Positions 1-11,597 of a stretch of DNA of 64,000 bases are shown piece after piece. Source of the DNA: Pomphorhynchus laevis (Eukaryota; Acanthocephala; Palaeacanthocephala; Echinorhynchida; Pomphorhynchidae). Position 1 is the first letter of the stretch; the number at the start of each line of letters is the position of its first letter. Under the pieces are notes generated by a model. That model did no database searches, was not told the DNA's origin, and saw only the letters and a program-made list of their open reading frames with translations. The DNA lies in NCBI GenBank assembly GCA_012934845.2, contig WNNJ02001215.1, positions 62,001 through 126,000 of the forward strand. Reading direction: 5' to 3'. Both the position numbers and the translations under genes were made by a program.

Positions 1-350
1 ACTTGCCCCGGCATTATCGTCATTTCCCTTTGAGGCGCTTTTAATCTTGCCCTTCAGCATTTTGCCGATCTTTAAGGGTGGAACGGCATGGGCCGAAGCC
101 ACCCTCTTTTTTGAAGCTGGAATTTATGACGAAAGAGGAATCACCGAGTTAGCTGGCACTGTCGGCGACGTTACTAGAGCAGAAAGTAAAGATTTCACCA
201 ACTCTTCTATTTGTTTTCTGGACTCTGCCGATCTGAGGTCCATAGCATGAAGTAGTTCTTGGTCAGACATACATCTACAAGCATTCAGGGGAGTCGATGT
301 CGCGGCACCAGAATAAGACCCGGGTTTCCTCGCAATCATTCTAAGCTGTA
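1..350 (-). mobile_element. LINE-B ORF1 fragment (I/Jockey/R1-group LINE), edge of window
   Basis: On the minus strand a reading frame (about 339 to 124) gives a peptide with MSDQELLHAMDL and the tail PANSVIPLSS. This matches the region just after the zinc knuckles of the ORF1 in the larger LINE-B copy at 54.9-55.9 kb (MDDSEILRTMD, then PVSAVLPESKKRG). The plus-strand text GGTGGAACGGCATGGGCCGA near base 77 also has a close counterpart near 55,046. This is therefore a fragment of the same LINE family, cut by the window edge on the left and decayed on the right. No independent gene is present here. Confidence 0.75.
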
Positions 351-479
351 CTCAATCACACAAATACCACATAAGACAACATTATCTGTCGTTAATTCAA
401 CACATCAATCACATACACACTTTTACTCAGTTAATATCCTTAAAAACACACAAGCATCCGGTTGCATTCATCTTTCTGT

Positions 480-2210
480 AAGCACTTTTGAGAAACGATA
501 AAATTGCAGAACATTCGATCGAATATCTGTTTAATAATTGCGAACTTAGGCGAATCACGCAGACTTAATAGTTTATTTCGGATTAAGCACGATGTTGACT
601 CTGTAAATCAAGCTCTTTCAACTCTTCGTTCCTCTAAGAGATTAAATAACGGGCAGAGTGTGCATCTCTTTCGTGTAGGGAAAAAGCTCGACAACGGCCG
701 ACCAAGGCTTTTGCAAGTTTTTGTTGATAGTTCAGAGACTTGCAGTCAGATCCTCAGGAACACTTTTAAGTTAAAAGGATCCTGTATCAGACTTTTACTT
801 GATCATATCCCCGAAGATAGATAGATTATAGTCCGCGAAGGATGATTCGCAACAAATAACTCAAAATGGTGAAAACAATGTAGTTATAACAAATTAAATT
901 GTGCGGCGAAGAGTAAACACCCGATTTCCTATTGGAATAAGCCTAACTGCTGTATAGGCGCTTTCAGCCGCACATGCTCTTGTAACAAACACATTAAGTT
1001 TCCGTATATTTCATGTCCTACAGATACGCATCGCCCTTATTGTAGCCCGCTGAATAACATTTCTATTATGTTATCTTACTTCTTAAGTCTATATAAAAAA
1101 GTTGACGAGATATGTCTTGCTAATACATTGAACCCAAACGTTATAGCATTTAACGAAAATTTGCTTAATGCGAATATTCCTAACAGCGAAATTTCCATCC
1201 CAGGTTATTTTTTTACGCGGGCAGATCAACATTCTCATAAGGTGGTGGAGTCATGTTATACGTCAAGCAACCTTTCACTATTGTAGAAATGAGTACATCG
1301 TCAGATGAAGCATACCATGAGTACCTATAAGTATTAATATCTACTCAAGATAAACAAAAACTAAAAATCGGTATATTTTATAGCTCACCACGTTTAGAAA
1401 CTGATAATATTAGCATTTTATTACGATGTCACCTAAAATGCACATATCCGATTTATAGTCTTAGGGGACTTCCATATGCCTCATATTGACTGGAATCTCA
1501 ATTCTTCGACACGAGGTTGCGACATATAATTTGAAAATCTTCTTGATGTGTTCAACTATCTTAATTTGACTCTACCTATTAAAGAATTTACCAGAAGAGA
1601 AAGCAGTCTTCATATATTCTGGAACTTTGCTTATCTAGAGTATTCTTTGATTTCTGACAACTCTTTCTGACAATAATGATCATTGTGTGATCATTATTGT
1701 GCTTTCTGTAGTTACTTCTACATTAGCTCAAACATCTAAGTTGGTAATAAATCCTTTCAAAGCGGATTATGCAAGTATGTGATAAGCCATTCGTGATATG
1801 CAATGGCCTTACCCACATTTGATTAGCATAGACCAATTCTTGGATTTTTTTAAATCAAATTTGCTTAACCTGCTAAATTACTTTGCGCCACTAAAACGTT
1901 CTATTAAATTCTACGTTACCCCTATTTGGTATGATTCACACATCAACTAAGTCATCAAATTAAGGGACAGAATTTACAGTGAATTTAAAGAAGGAAACTG
2001 ATATTGGTACGAGGACAAGAAAATACGAAATCGGGTCAAGTCACTTAAGCGGTGCAAACACAGGTGTTTTATCTCCTCTTTACCATTCCTCAAAGAGCCA
2101 TTCTAAACAGTTGCTAAAATACATTAACACATACACATCAGCTTCCTATGAGATTAAGGAAATGAATACGCAATGTAGGCAATACTGTTATTAAATAATA
2201 CATGAAAATT
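480..2210 (+). mobile_element. Decayed CR1-type LINE, ORF1 to endonuclease
   Basis: The frame at 504-824 reads like the C-terminal part of a CR1-type ORF1: LFRVGKKLDNGRPRLLQVF, then SETCSQILRNTFKLKG. Further on, 1,068-1,286 gives an AP-endonuclease segment (NVIAFNENLL, then PNSEISIPGYFFTRAD). Around 1,455-1,500 the frame contains GDFHMPHIDW, the family's conserved GDFN-like motif. Near 1,960-2,030 RNRVKSLKRC resembles the linker after the endonuclease. The order ORF1, endonuclease, linker is that of a plus-strand LINE. The frame breaks many times and no reverse transcriptase is left. It is a different family from the CR1/L2 copy at 2.9-7.1 kb. Confidence 0.7.
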
Positions 2211-2867
2211 GATTATCATTCTTTGTTTGAAAAGTCGGTATTCCACGGGTCGATCGTGCCACGCGCAAGTTCAAAAGACAAATTCCTCTTCATCTTAGTA
2301 ACATTGTCTGAGTAGGTTGAAGTGTTTCTCTGCTACATCACCGTTGCGATCGTTTTGATAAGTCTTTCAGTATCACAGCCAAAACCTCCAACCGTCAAAA
2401 ATACTAACGGAATGAATGATCCGCGTTCAATACTGCGTACACGTTCTTCAGATTTGGTAACCTTCCTTGATTCGTTATATTGAAACGAATAAGATAGGAT
2501 ACGGTTGACATTAGATTGAGCAACAATAGAGAAAATAGTGGCATCGAAAAATGCCCGCTCAAATCTTTATCCTGCCAACCCATCAACGGGTGGAACGTTT
2601 TGGACAATTTTTTAGTCACTGCACAGTCTACTAGAGTTTCTCGTGACAGATAAAAACAACATTTTTTACTGCTGGTTGTTTCCTTTTCTCTTTTTACTGC
2701 TTTCAATTTTTTGTCGAATTTTTAGCACACATATCCAACGTTAAGAGCTTACTGAGCTCCACTGTTGTATTCTCATAATAATCTGTTTTATTGAATAAAT
2801 AAATATCCTACTGACATAACGAGCAATGAATAAAAACACGGTAAACAGTAAAAGTCAATAAAAAACG
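2211..2867. other. Unassigned stretch between two LINEs
   Basis: I see no recognisable gene here. A minus-strand open frame at 2,404-2,706 (100 codons) has no family resemblance I can name. The base composition is less AT-rich than the host introns, so this may be more decayed retroelement sequence. Confidence 0.4.
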
Positions 2868-2935
2868 ATTTATTTTAACGTGGCAAATGCGTGCCAGCGC
2901 ACGCTTACATGACCACAACAAAACAAGACTGTGAA

Positions 2936-5828
2936 TCAGGTGTCGAGAAGGTGTGAACGGAGGAGGTGTTTGAATGTGATAAAGGAAGGAGCGCGGCGGA
3001 CGTCGAGAGGAAGTTGATTCCAGGCGAGTGAGGCGGCGACGAGGAAGGATCGGAGACCGTAGTTGTTGGAGTAATTAGGAACGTGGAGTAAGAGGGTATG
3101 ACAGGAACGAAGCGATAGCGAGGTGGGGCGAGTATCGTCTAAGAAAGGAAGGTTGATGAACGATGGGGAGCCGACAGCGATGAGACGAAAAGTAACGAGA
3201 AGAAGGCGGAGTTTGATGCGGATGTGGATGGTGGGCCAGGAGAGTTGGGCAAGATATGTGGATGTGTGGTCGAAGCGACAGAGACGAAAGAGCACTCGAA
3301 CGGCGGTGTTGATTATTCGTTGTAGGGGTAGGATGATGGATTTTGGAGAATTGGCGAAAAGGCTAAGGCAGTAATCGATTTTAGGGAAAAGAAGCGATGA
3401 AAGAAGAGACATACAAGAACGGAAGTCGATAAGGGGGCGGATACGGCGGATGTCACGAAGAATTAAGTTAGACGAGCGGACCTTGTCACGGACGAAGGTT
3501 TAAGGGAAAGGTGATCATCGAAATGGAAGCCTAAGAAAGTGAGATTGTGGACTATAGGGATGATCGATGAGGCAAAAGAAACAATGGGAGGAGATATGTT
3601 TGGTTTACGGGGAGGATCCACATTATTTTGGACTTTTCGGGGTTTAGAACGAGATGGAGATTGGAGAGACGTTTGTATATAGAAGAAAGACAGTTGGAGG
3701 CAGAAATGCCGATATCGTGTATGCGATGTGCGGGTGCATGAGCATAGATTAGAATGTCATCGGCGTATTGCATGATTTTAAAGGAGTAAGGTTTGATAAA
3801 GGAGGTAGATCGCCAAGCAGAAGAGAGAAAAGCATAGGACCTAGGACTGAACCTTGTGAGACCCCGCAAAAAATAGGGATGGGAGGGGAGGATGATGAAT
3901 TAGAACAGACGCGAAAGGAACGGTCGGATAGGTATGAGGCGAACCATGCTACGGAGGAGGAAGAAAATCCGTAATCATAACGAAGGCGAGAAAGGAGGAC
4001 GGAGTGGTCGACAATGTCGAATGCGGAGGAGAGGTCGAGGGAGATGAGAACACTATATAGAGCCTTGTCTCGAGAAATGAGTAAGTCGTTGTACACTTTT
4101 ATGCATGCGATTTCTGTCGAGTGATTAGAGCGGAAAGCGGATTGGAAAGGAGGGTACAGATTGGATGAGGAGAGATAAGCGTTGATTTGTATTAAGATGA
4201 GGCGTTCTAAGAGCTTAGAAAGAGTAGGGAGTAGCGAAATGGGGCGATAGCTAGAAGGAAGGGAGGGGTCGAGCGATTGTTTTTTAAGGAGGGGACGAAC
4301 GATTGCGGATTTCCAGTGTGAAGGGAAGATACGACTGCGGATGGACGAGTTAAACAAGGTTGTGAGAAATGGGGATATCGATGAGCATATAGATTTTAAT
4401 ATGTGGGTAGGCAGGGGATCGGCGGGTGAGGTTTTGTTGGGCAAGGACATGAGGACAGATGATATTTCTGTAGGTGAGACAGGGAGAAGATGAAAGAGTT
4501 CCGGAAGGATGAGGCTAGGCGGGGCAGAGTGGGATAGGATGGATACCGGGGTGTGAGAGAGCAGCGTGGATACTTTAGTCTGGAGAAATGACGAATAATC
4601 ATTAGCATTGATGTTGCATGGCGTAGAGGAACGAGCCAGGATTGAGTTAAAAGTATGCCAGTGAGTCTTAGAGTTGAATGAAGTGATGATTTTATGCTGC
4701 CAGAATGAGTTGCATTTAGTACGTAGTAGGTTGAGATGAGACCGGCGAAGAGCAAGATAGGAATCACGGAAAGACGGAGTGATCGAGCGGAAATCGCGTC
4801 TGAGAGAGCGGTGATAGACTCGAAAAGCATGGCGGAGTCGACGCTTTGAGAGTAGACATTGGATGTCAAACCATGGGGCACGGTGCAAGCGACGGTGTGG
4901 GTGAGACTTGAAGGGCAAGAGAATATTGAGAGTGGATGTGAGTTCAGAGTCGAAAAGAAAGGCGAGATCGTGAGGAGATGAATATGTTATTGTAGGTAAT
5001 GATAGAGACGATTTGAGTAAGGCAGAGCGGAGAAGGGAGAGGTCAAGATTTCTCCAAGGGCGACGTAGGATTGTAGGTGTGTGAGGAGGGGTGTGGTTGC
5101 GAGTGAGATCAAGGGTGATAAGAAAGTGATCGGATAGACCAGGATCAGAGATGGACAGTGAGGTGTAGGCAGCAAAATGATCGGGGACAGCGATGATGTC
5201 GAGTGCCCCACCAAGTATATGTGTGGGGCAGTGGAGATTAGTTTGTAATTGTAGTTGGATAGAATGTTGATGAACCGGATGGAATCCGTGGAAGAGAGGC
5301 GGTCGAGGCGGATATTGAAGTCGCCTAGAACGAGTGAAGAAATTGAGGACAAAGAACAATGAGAAAGGAGGTCAGCGAGTTCGGTAAAAAATAAGGCTGT
5401 AGGAGCTGATGAACCAGGACGGTATACAATGGCGAGATCTAGAGTGATCGGGTTAGAATAACGACAAGTGAGCAATTCAAAAGAGCAAGGACTGAAAGGG
5501 GTATTGATTTTGCGAAGAGACGCTGGGTGACGCGCGAATGCGACGATGCCGCCATGATTAGAGGAGTTAGAATGGCATGAGCTGAGGGGCGAGCGGATCC
5601 GACTAGGGAGCAACCGGCAGAGAGCAGACGGCGAATGGAAAGGTCGTCGGAATCTGAGTGCCAGGATTCGGTGAGGCAGAAGAGATCGATGGATTGCTTG
5701 GTGAATACGTTGAGGGTAAGATCGTATTTATTGAGAATAGATCTAGTGTTGAGGAGACCGAGGCGGAAACCGTGTGCTGTGGCGAAAGAGTCTAGTGGAG
5801 AAGACACATAGGAGAGATGGAGCGCCAT
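2936..5828 (-). pseudogene. CR1/L2 LINE pol: AP-endonuclease and reverse transcriptase
   Basis: The endonuclease begins near 5,828 (GLLNTRSILNKYDL, then DLFCLTESWHSD) and continues in another frame with LAIVYRPGSSAP and LVLGDFNIRLDR. The reverse transcriptase covers about 5,359-3,552: YRPISLLPTLSKLLERL, then ISLDLSSAFDIVDH (motif A), CGVSQGSVLGPMLFS (motif B) and QYADDILIYAHA (motif C, catalytic YADD). The C-terminal part (3,412-2,936) ends FITFKHLLRSHLLDT. In this family pol nicks the target and copies the element RNA onto it. At least three changes of frame break the run. All the catalytic motifs I looked for are still readable. Confidence 0.9.
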
Positions 5829-5941
5829 CGAATTTTTGGACGGGTGTGGACAACTTGAAAATTTCCGTCTATGTTTCGGATGGAGAGTGATGTTTCGCCG
5901 TTTTCCTCGAGACGGCGTTTTTCGATGCGGGCTGAAGAGAT

Positions 5942-6930
5942 TTAAGCGATTTCAGAAGGGGCGCGATCTGGGAAAATTCGAGTGGTTGAAGATGACATGA
6001 GTTTGAATCGTTGAGAGAGGACAGAAGACGCGTGAGAGCGATGCTTGAAAACAATTTTTAGGAGAGGGGGCTGTGAAGGATTAGATTGAGAAGATTTCTT
6101 TAGACGGATGAATGCGACAGGAGAAATGTTTTTGAAAAAGGATGGTTTATCCGAAGGAACAATAGACGAAAGGATTGATCTGTAGGCGGAAACATCGTGG
6201 TCCAGACGTGCTTGTGGAGATACGGATTTAGAAGGCGTGATATTAGTAACAATGACGCAACGATCGCGAGAAGCAAAGCGCTTCCGTAAAGGAGGACGAC
6301 TGACGTGAGTAGGTGAGATCACGATAGAAGAGCTGTCAGTTGATGATTTGGAGGGATTTGGTTTGACGACGGGAGACATAGAGGATAATGATAATAAAGA
6401 GGGTGGCAAGCGATGTGAGGAAAGGTTATGAGTGGAAGGATAGTGGAGGTTGGTGGAGGTGATTTTGATTGATGGATGCAAGGTATTGAGGACGAGACGG
6501 AAAGGACGGGACGTGGGGTGTCGGGGAGTGAATATACATTAGTTGTAACAATTTGCGGCTCCGTCACTGTCTTGGTAGATTTATCATAAACTTGACAAAA
6601 TCCATCTTGCTGCGATACAGTTTGCGGCTCCTTCACTGTCTCAGTAGATTTGTCAGAAATTTGAGAAATTCGATCATGCTGCGATGCCATTTCCAATTGC
6701 TCTAATCGTTTTATTATCAAGTTGATTTGTTTCGCCGCACAGAATCCGCAGTAGAACGGTGGCCCGCCACAAGTTTCCTGACCCAAAGCACAATTATGCG
6801 TTACTGATGTCCAGATTTGACAGCCGCTAGCGGAGCATTCCACTTGTATGTTCTCGAGCTTGCCGGTTTTATCGGTATCAACAGAGATTGCTCGCTTGGA
6901 TTTTGGTAGATTTTTCTTCTTGGCTCCCAT
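5942..6930 (-). pseudogene. CR1/L2 LINE ORF1 (PHD-like finger, nucleic-acid binding)
   Basis: The likely start is the ATG at 6,930, giving MGAKKKNLPKSKRA. About 35 residues in comes a Cys/His cluster (VECSASGCQIW, THNCALGQETC, FYCGFCAAKQ) of the C4HC3 PHD-like type seen in ORF1 of CR1 and L2 LINEs, followed by a probable coiled segment and a serine/threonine-rich linker. The reading frame then moves to a second frame (6,481-5,942) that carries the ORF1 core (VIVTNITPSK, then QPPLLKIVFKHRSHASSVL). ORF1 proteins of this kind bind the element RNA. The apparent change of frame near 6.4 kb means the copy is broken or that the sequence has an error there. Confidence 0.75.
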
Positions 6931-7010
6931 TAACTGTAGGTTGCAATAGTTTACGATTTTTAAATAATTGTAAGTAGTTAATTGTAAGTAGTTCGCGTTA
7001 GTAGTAGCGA

Positions 7011-7105
7011 GCGGATGTCGTCGATTGTTGTCGATAATTGTCAAGCGGATGGTTGTCGATGGTTGTCGTTAGTTGTCGTCGAATGTTGTCGTTTGGTTGT
7101 CGTTG
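7011..7105 (-). repeat. Heptamer-rich 5' leader of the CR1/L2 LINE
   Basis: On the plus strand the motif TTGTCG recurs six times in about 95 bases, often inside GGTTGTCG, with spacers of 3 to 15 bases. It lies directly before ORF1 in element orientation. It is either a simple repeat in the element's 5' leader or the host site where the element landed. Confidence 0.6.
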
Positions 7106-7224
7106 TATTTATGTAAGTATGTATGTTTATAAGAAACCAAAAATTTTTTTAGGTCACACAACTACACAAAATTCCAATTCAAATGCGTAGTTATTCCAAC
7201 AAGACACATAACTATCGAGCATTA

Positions 7225-7305
7225 AGGTATTTAAAAATATTTCGCTAACAGCAGTTAGGGAATATCAAAAATAATTTCCTCCTTTCTTTTATCCAGCTCC
7301 AATAA
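7225..7305 (+). repeat. Single arm of the foldback found complete at 32.95 kb
   Basis: The text ATTTCGCTAACAGCAGTTAG, followed by a run ending ATCCAGCTCCAATAATTATT, matches one arm of the inverted repeat at 32,946-33,127, with several differences. Only one arm is present here. Confidence 0.6.
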
Positions 7306-7384
7306 TTATTTATAAACATTTTAAATTGAAGATATTTAAGTCATTAATTTTATCGAATTCAGCATTTGTTAATTTATAAAACAG

Positions 7385-7556
7385 GAAAATCAAAGACCAA
7401 AAGAATTATTCAATATTTCAATGGCAACTACCATCATCATAAGGAAAAGAAAATTGCTAAAGTCATTTTACATCAAAAACTAAAAATACTCTTTTCCTGA
7501 TGTTGATAGCAGGTGCCATTAAAATATTGAATAATTCCTTTTGGTCTTTGATTTTC
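7385..7556. repeat. Foldback (inverted repeat, arms about 42 bp)
   Basis: The left arm (about 7,385-7,428) contains AAAATCAAAGACCAAAAG and ATTCAATATTTCAATGGCA. The right arm (about 7,516-7,556) contains its complement, TGCCATTAAAATATTGAAT and CTTTTGGTCTTTGATTTTCC. The spacer of about 90 bases has no coding potential. It looks like a small non-autonomous foldback element. Confidence 0.7.
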
Positions 7557-8018
7557 CTTTGTTCCTATTAATTAACATATAAACATTTTAGCTCACGTTT
7601 ATGACACATTAACAGTAACTACAAAATTTCGAATGGTACCAATCTAAGGAAAAACGTAAAATAAGCGTATTTTTTAATAAAAAAGACTATTCCAACGATG
7701 AGGGGAGAGAAAAGCCGGGGTGCTGAGGTGTCTCTTGTCGATGCAACTATGCTAATGTTTCATTGCTGGAAGAGACAACTGCTCTCTAATTTTAAAAGAA
7801 AAAGGTACCTTTCTGACTAGTATTGCTAGCCTGAGTGGATGATGACACCTTTCTAGAAAGCAAAAAGTAAGTCTTCAAATATCGCTACCTTATTCGATAT
7901 ATTTATTTATACATAAAATTATTTATCTACTTACGATTTATTTATATTTACTTTTTTGTAATAATTTTTTATTAAATAATATATTGTAAACTTGAATTCA
8001 TGTATTTCTTCATATTAG

Positions 8019-8100
8019 TTAATGATGGTTTTATTGGCATGATACTAATTCATATCATTTCATATCATGTCTATAAAACCACCATTAATTAATATTAAAT
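8019..8100. repeat. Small foldback
   Basis: Two arms of about 30 bases face each other: TTAATGATGGTTTTATTGGC on the left and its near complement ATAAAACCACCATTAATTAA on the right, with an AT-rich middle containing repeated CATATCAT. No gene is present. Confidence 0.6.
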
Positions 8101-8289
8101 AATATATAATATGCACGTATGGTTCCCTCAAATGGGGCACATAATAATTACAAGTTATTTGTTTTCGTCACTTAGGAAATATATTTACTCATAATGAGAT
8201 ATTGATTTATTGATAAACCAAATACAGAACTTATATATAACAATATTTTTTAATTATTATTTACTGAAATACAAATCTACCTGCAAATA

Positions 8290-10555
8290 AAAATAAAATA
8301 AGATTTATTTTAACGTAGCAAATGCATGCCGGCTCACGCTTATGACCACAACAATAAAAAACAAAAATCTAAATCAGGTGTTGAGAAGGTGCGTACAGAG
8401 TCGGCATTTGAACGTAATAAAGGAAGGAGCGCGGATGACGTCGAGTGTGAGCTGATTCCAGGCGAGTGGGGCGGAGACGAGGAAGAATCTGAGACCATAG
8501 TTGTTAGAGTAATTGGGAACGTATAGTAAGAGGGAATTACGGGAACGCAGTGATAGAGATGTTGGACGAGTGTCGTCTAAGAAAGGAAGGTTAATGAACG
8601 ATGGGAAGCCGACAGCGATGATACGAAAAGTTACGAGAAGAAGGCGGAGTTGTATGCCGATGTAAATGGTGGGCCAGGAGAGTCGCCAAGATATGTGGAT
8701 GTGTGTTCAAAGCGATGGAGACATAGGTGCACTTGAACGGCGGAGTTGATTATGCGTTGTAGGGTAGGGGTAGGATGATGAATTTTGGAGAATTGGCGAA
8801 AAGGCTAAGGCAGTAATCGATTTTAGAGAAAAGAAGCGATGAAAGAAAATGCATACAGTAACGGAAGTCGATAGGGTGCATATACGGCGGATGTCACGGA
8901 GAATTAAGTTAGACGAGCGGACTTTGTCATAGACGAAGGGTTTAAGGGAAATGTGATAATCGAAATGGAATCCTAAGAAAGTGAGATTGTGGGTTATGGA
9001 GATGATTGATGAGGCATAAGATACAGGGTAGAAGATATGTTAGGTTGACGGGTGAGGATCCGCAATATTTTGGACTAGTCTGGGTTTAGAACGAGACGAA
9101 GATGGGAGAGACGTTTGTATATAAAAGAAAGACAGTTGGAGGTATAAATTGAGATATCGCGTATGCGATGGGCATGTGCGTGAGCATAAATGATGCAATC
9201 GGTGTATTGCATGACATTAAAGGAGTATGGTTTTGTAAACGGAAGAGACCTAGGACTGAACTTTGTGGAACCTCGCAGAAAATAGGAATGGGAGGGGAGG
9301 ATGATGAATTAGAACAGACGCTAAAAGCACGGTCTGATAGATATGAGGCAAACCACGCAATGGAAGAGGAAGAAAAGCCGTAATCATAACGAAGGCGATA
9401 AAGAAGGATGGAGTAGTCGACGATGTTGAAGGCGAAGGAGAGGTTGAGGGAGATGCGAACACTATATAGAGCCTTGTCGCTAGAAATGAGTTGGTCGTTG
9501 TAAACTTTCATGCAGTCGATTTATGTTTAGTGATTAGAGCGTAAAGCGGATTGGGAAGGGAGGAGTGAAATGGTCGATAGCTAGAAGGAAGTGAGGGGTG
9601 GAGCGATTCTTTCTTAAGAAGGGGACGAACGATGGCAAATTTCTAGTGTGAAGGAAAGATACGACTGTTTATGAACGAGTTAAACAAGGTGGTGAGGAAA
9701 GAGGATATCGATAAGCATATGAATTTAAGTATGGGGGTAGCAGGGGATCGGTAGGTAGGTTTAGTTGGACACGGACATGAGGACAGATGAGATTTTGGCA
9801 GCTGAGACCGGGATAAGATGAAAGATTTCCGGGAGGATGAGGCGATGCGAGTAGCAGTGAGATAAAATGGATACATGGTTGCGTGAGAGCAGCGTGGATA
9901 CTTTGGTCCGACGAAATGACGAATAATCATGGGGATTGATGTTGCAAGACGAAGAGAAGCTAGAAAGGATTGAGTTAAAAGTATGCCAGAGAGACTTAGA
10001 GTTTAATAATGTGTTGATTTTATGCTGCCAGAAAGAGCTATATTTAATACGAGTAGTTGGAGATGAGACCGGCGAAGAGCAAGATAGGAATCACTGGGAG
10101 ACGGAGTAAGCGAGCGGATAGCACGTATGAGAGAGCGGTGATAGACACGAAAAGCATGACGGGGACGACGCTTTGAGAGTAGACGTTGTATGTCAAACCA
10201 TACAGCATTGTGCAAGCGATGGTGAGTTTGACGCTTGAACGACCAGAGAAGATCGAGAGTGAATGTGAGTTGAGAGTCGAAAAGAAAGGCAAGATGGTGA
10301 GGAGAGTAAGATGTTATTGTGGGGGCAGATAGAGACGATTTGAGTAAGGCGAATCGGAGAATGGGGATGTCAAGATTTCTCTAAGGGCGACGTAGGATTG
10401 TAGGTTTGTGAGGCAAGGAGTGATTGGTAGTAAGATCAAGGGTGACGCGAAAGTGATCGGATAGACTAGGATCGGAGATATACAGTGAGGTGTAGACAGC
10501 AAAACGACCGGGGACAGCTATGATGTCGAGTGCCACACTAAGGATATGTGTGGGG
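8290..10555 (-). mobile_element. Second CR1/L2 LINE copy, 5'-truncated and decayed
   Basis: The same family as the copy at 2.9-7.1 kb, in the same orientation and with the same 3' end (GTTAAAATAAATC in element sense). Recognisable parts are the RT motif stretch at 9,511-9,086 (SPPIPIFCEVPQSSVLG, FASYLSDRAF) and the endonuclease-RT linker near 10,215-10,003 (LSKRRPRHAFRVYHRSL). Divergence from the first copy is clear, with many stops and shifts, so this insertion is older. The 5' side stops inside the endonuclease region next to the PLE terminal repeat at 10.56 kb. Either it is 5'-truncated there, or it was cut by that insertion. Confidence 0.85.
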
Positions 10556-10680
10556 ACAGTTTCTTAACGAGGAGGCATAAACACCAGGCAGCATTCTATA
10601 TATCTTCATCAGACTAAAAAAATTGAACCGAATTATTATCGCAATATTTGCCCAGTCATCCTATGTGTGACGACAAACTT

Positions 10681-10730
10681 CCACAACGGTAGACGCGTTT
10701 CGCTCTAACGGAGCTCATCAGTATCGTGAC
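10681..10730 (-). ncRNA. Hammerhead ribozyme, type I, in PLE terminal repeat
   Basis: Read on the minus strand, the order is CACGATA, CTGATGA, GCTC-CGTTA-GAGC (stem II with loop), GAAAC, GC, GTC, TACCGT. CTGATGA and GAAA are the universally conserved core boxes. GTC (10,694-10,692) fits the NUH cleavage triplet. Stem I pairs TACCGT with ACGATA, five pairs with one C-A mismatch. Stem III is minimal: a C-G pair closes a 2-nt loop, a form known for PLE and retrozyme hammerheads that are thought to act as dimers. The sequence supports a hammerhead fold; whether it cleaves is inferred. Confidence 0.75.
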
Positions 10731-11350
10731 TTCAATAATCATTAATAGGCACCTTAACACACGCTTAAATAGTGTTTAAAGCTAGAAAAGCTGAACTAAA
10801 CTCAATCTGAATCATCCGAGGGAATTTAGCATAAACTCTGTGCATGCTTGTGCGTATTGCAGTTTAACCATGCATCAGGCACTAAATTCGTTTTAATAGA
10901 AATGCTCTTTTACAGGGACACTTTCAAGTATACAAATATATAAAATATAATTTGCTGTTACACCTGCCCTTGGACACCCAAGGGTGTTCAGAAATACTTT
11001 GGTTCTATTTCTTGGTCCGATGAGGATATATAGAATGCGGCCTTGTGTTTATGCCTCCTCACGAGGAAAACATAGTGATTTATTTATGAGTACACCATTG
11101 GGTGTCCCAGGGCAGGTGTAACGACAAATTATATTTTATATATTTGTACACTTGAAAGTGTCCCTGTAAAACAGCATTTCTATTAAAAGGAATTTAGTGC
11201 CTGATAAATGGTTAAACTTTAATACGCACAGGCATGTACAGAGTTTATGCTAAATTCCCTCTGATGATTCAGATTAAGTTTAGTTCAGCTTTTCTAGCTT
11301 TAAACACTATTTAAGCGTGTGTTAAGGTGCATATGAATGATTATCGAAAT

Positions 11351-11398
11351 CACGATACTGATAAGCTCAGTTAGAGCGAAACGCTTCTACCGTTTTTA
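11351..11398 (+). ncRNA. Degenerate hammerhead in the opposite arm
   Basis: The inverted partner of the 10.7-kb motif. Stem I (CACGATA / TACCGT) and stem II (GCTC-AGTTA-GAGC) and GAAAC are kept. The core box reads CTGATAA in place of CTGATGA, and the cleavage triplet reads TTC in place of GTC. Changes in the core box suggest that this one is inactive. Confidence 0.6.
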
Positions 11399-11597
11399 AG
11401 TTTGTCGTCACACATAGCATGATTGGATATACGTAGCGACTATTGGATATATTGCGAGAATAATTCGGTTCAATTTCTTGGTCTTATGAGGATATATAAA
11501 ATGCTGCCTGGTGTTTATGCCTCCTCATGAGGAAAACAGTGATTTATTTACGAGTACATCATTGGGTGTCTAGGGCAGATGAACCAACAAATTATAT

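Larger units (their letters stand above)
2868..7110 (-). mobile_element. CR1/L2-group LINE, nearly complete
   Basis: A minus-strand LINE of about 4.2 kb. In order from its 5' end it has a 5' leader with a short repeated motif (7,011-7,105), an ORF1 with a PHD-like zinc finger, an AP-endonuclease, a reverse transcriptase and a C-terminal region typical of CR1/L2 (SFLVAASLAWNQLPLDVRRA). The 3' end reads GTTAAAATAAATC in element sense, an end shared with the copies at 8.29 kb and 42.9 kb. The frame is shifted at several points, so this copy is probably not active. Its last 500 bases are almost the same as the fragment at 42.4-42.9 kb, which points to recent movement of the family. Confidence 0.9.
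10556..11530. mobile_element. Penelope-like terminal repeats in inverted array
   Basis: Two arms of roughly 415 bp (about 10,561-10,975 and 11,095-11,525) are inverted copies of one another. Their outer ends carry CTTAACGAGGAGGCATAAAC and, on the right, GTGTTTATGCCTCCTCATGA. The spacer (about 10,976-11,094) repeats the outer-end sequence once more, and each arm meets it at a copy of ACACCTGCCC / GGGCAGGTGT. Each arm has a hammerhead-ribozyme motif, intact in the left arm and mutated in the right. Inverted and tandem pseudo-LTRs with hammerheads are characteristic of Penelope-like elements. No ORF is present, so this is a terminal-repeat remnant. Confidence 0.75.

Noticed and set aside
3123-3374. 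Open frames antisense to the CR1/L2 LINE (arginine-rich peptide; also at 42.3-42.6 kb)
   Set aside because: They are shadows of the pol frame on the other strand and occur wherever that part of the LINE does.
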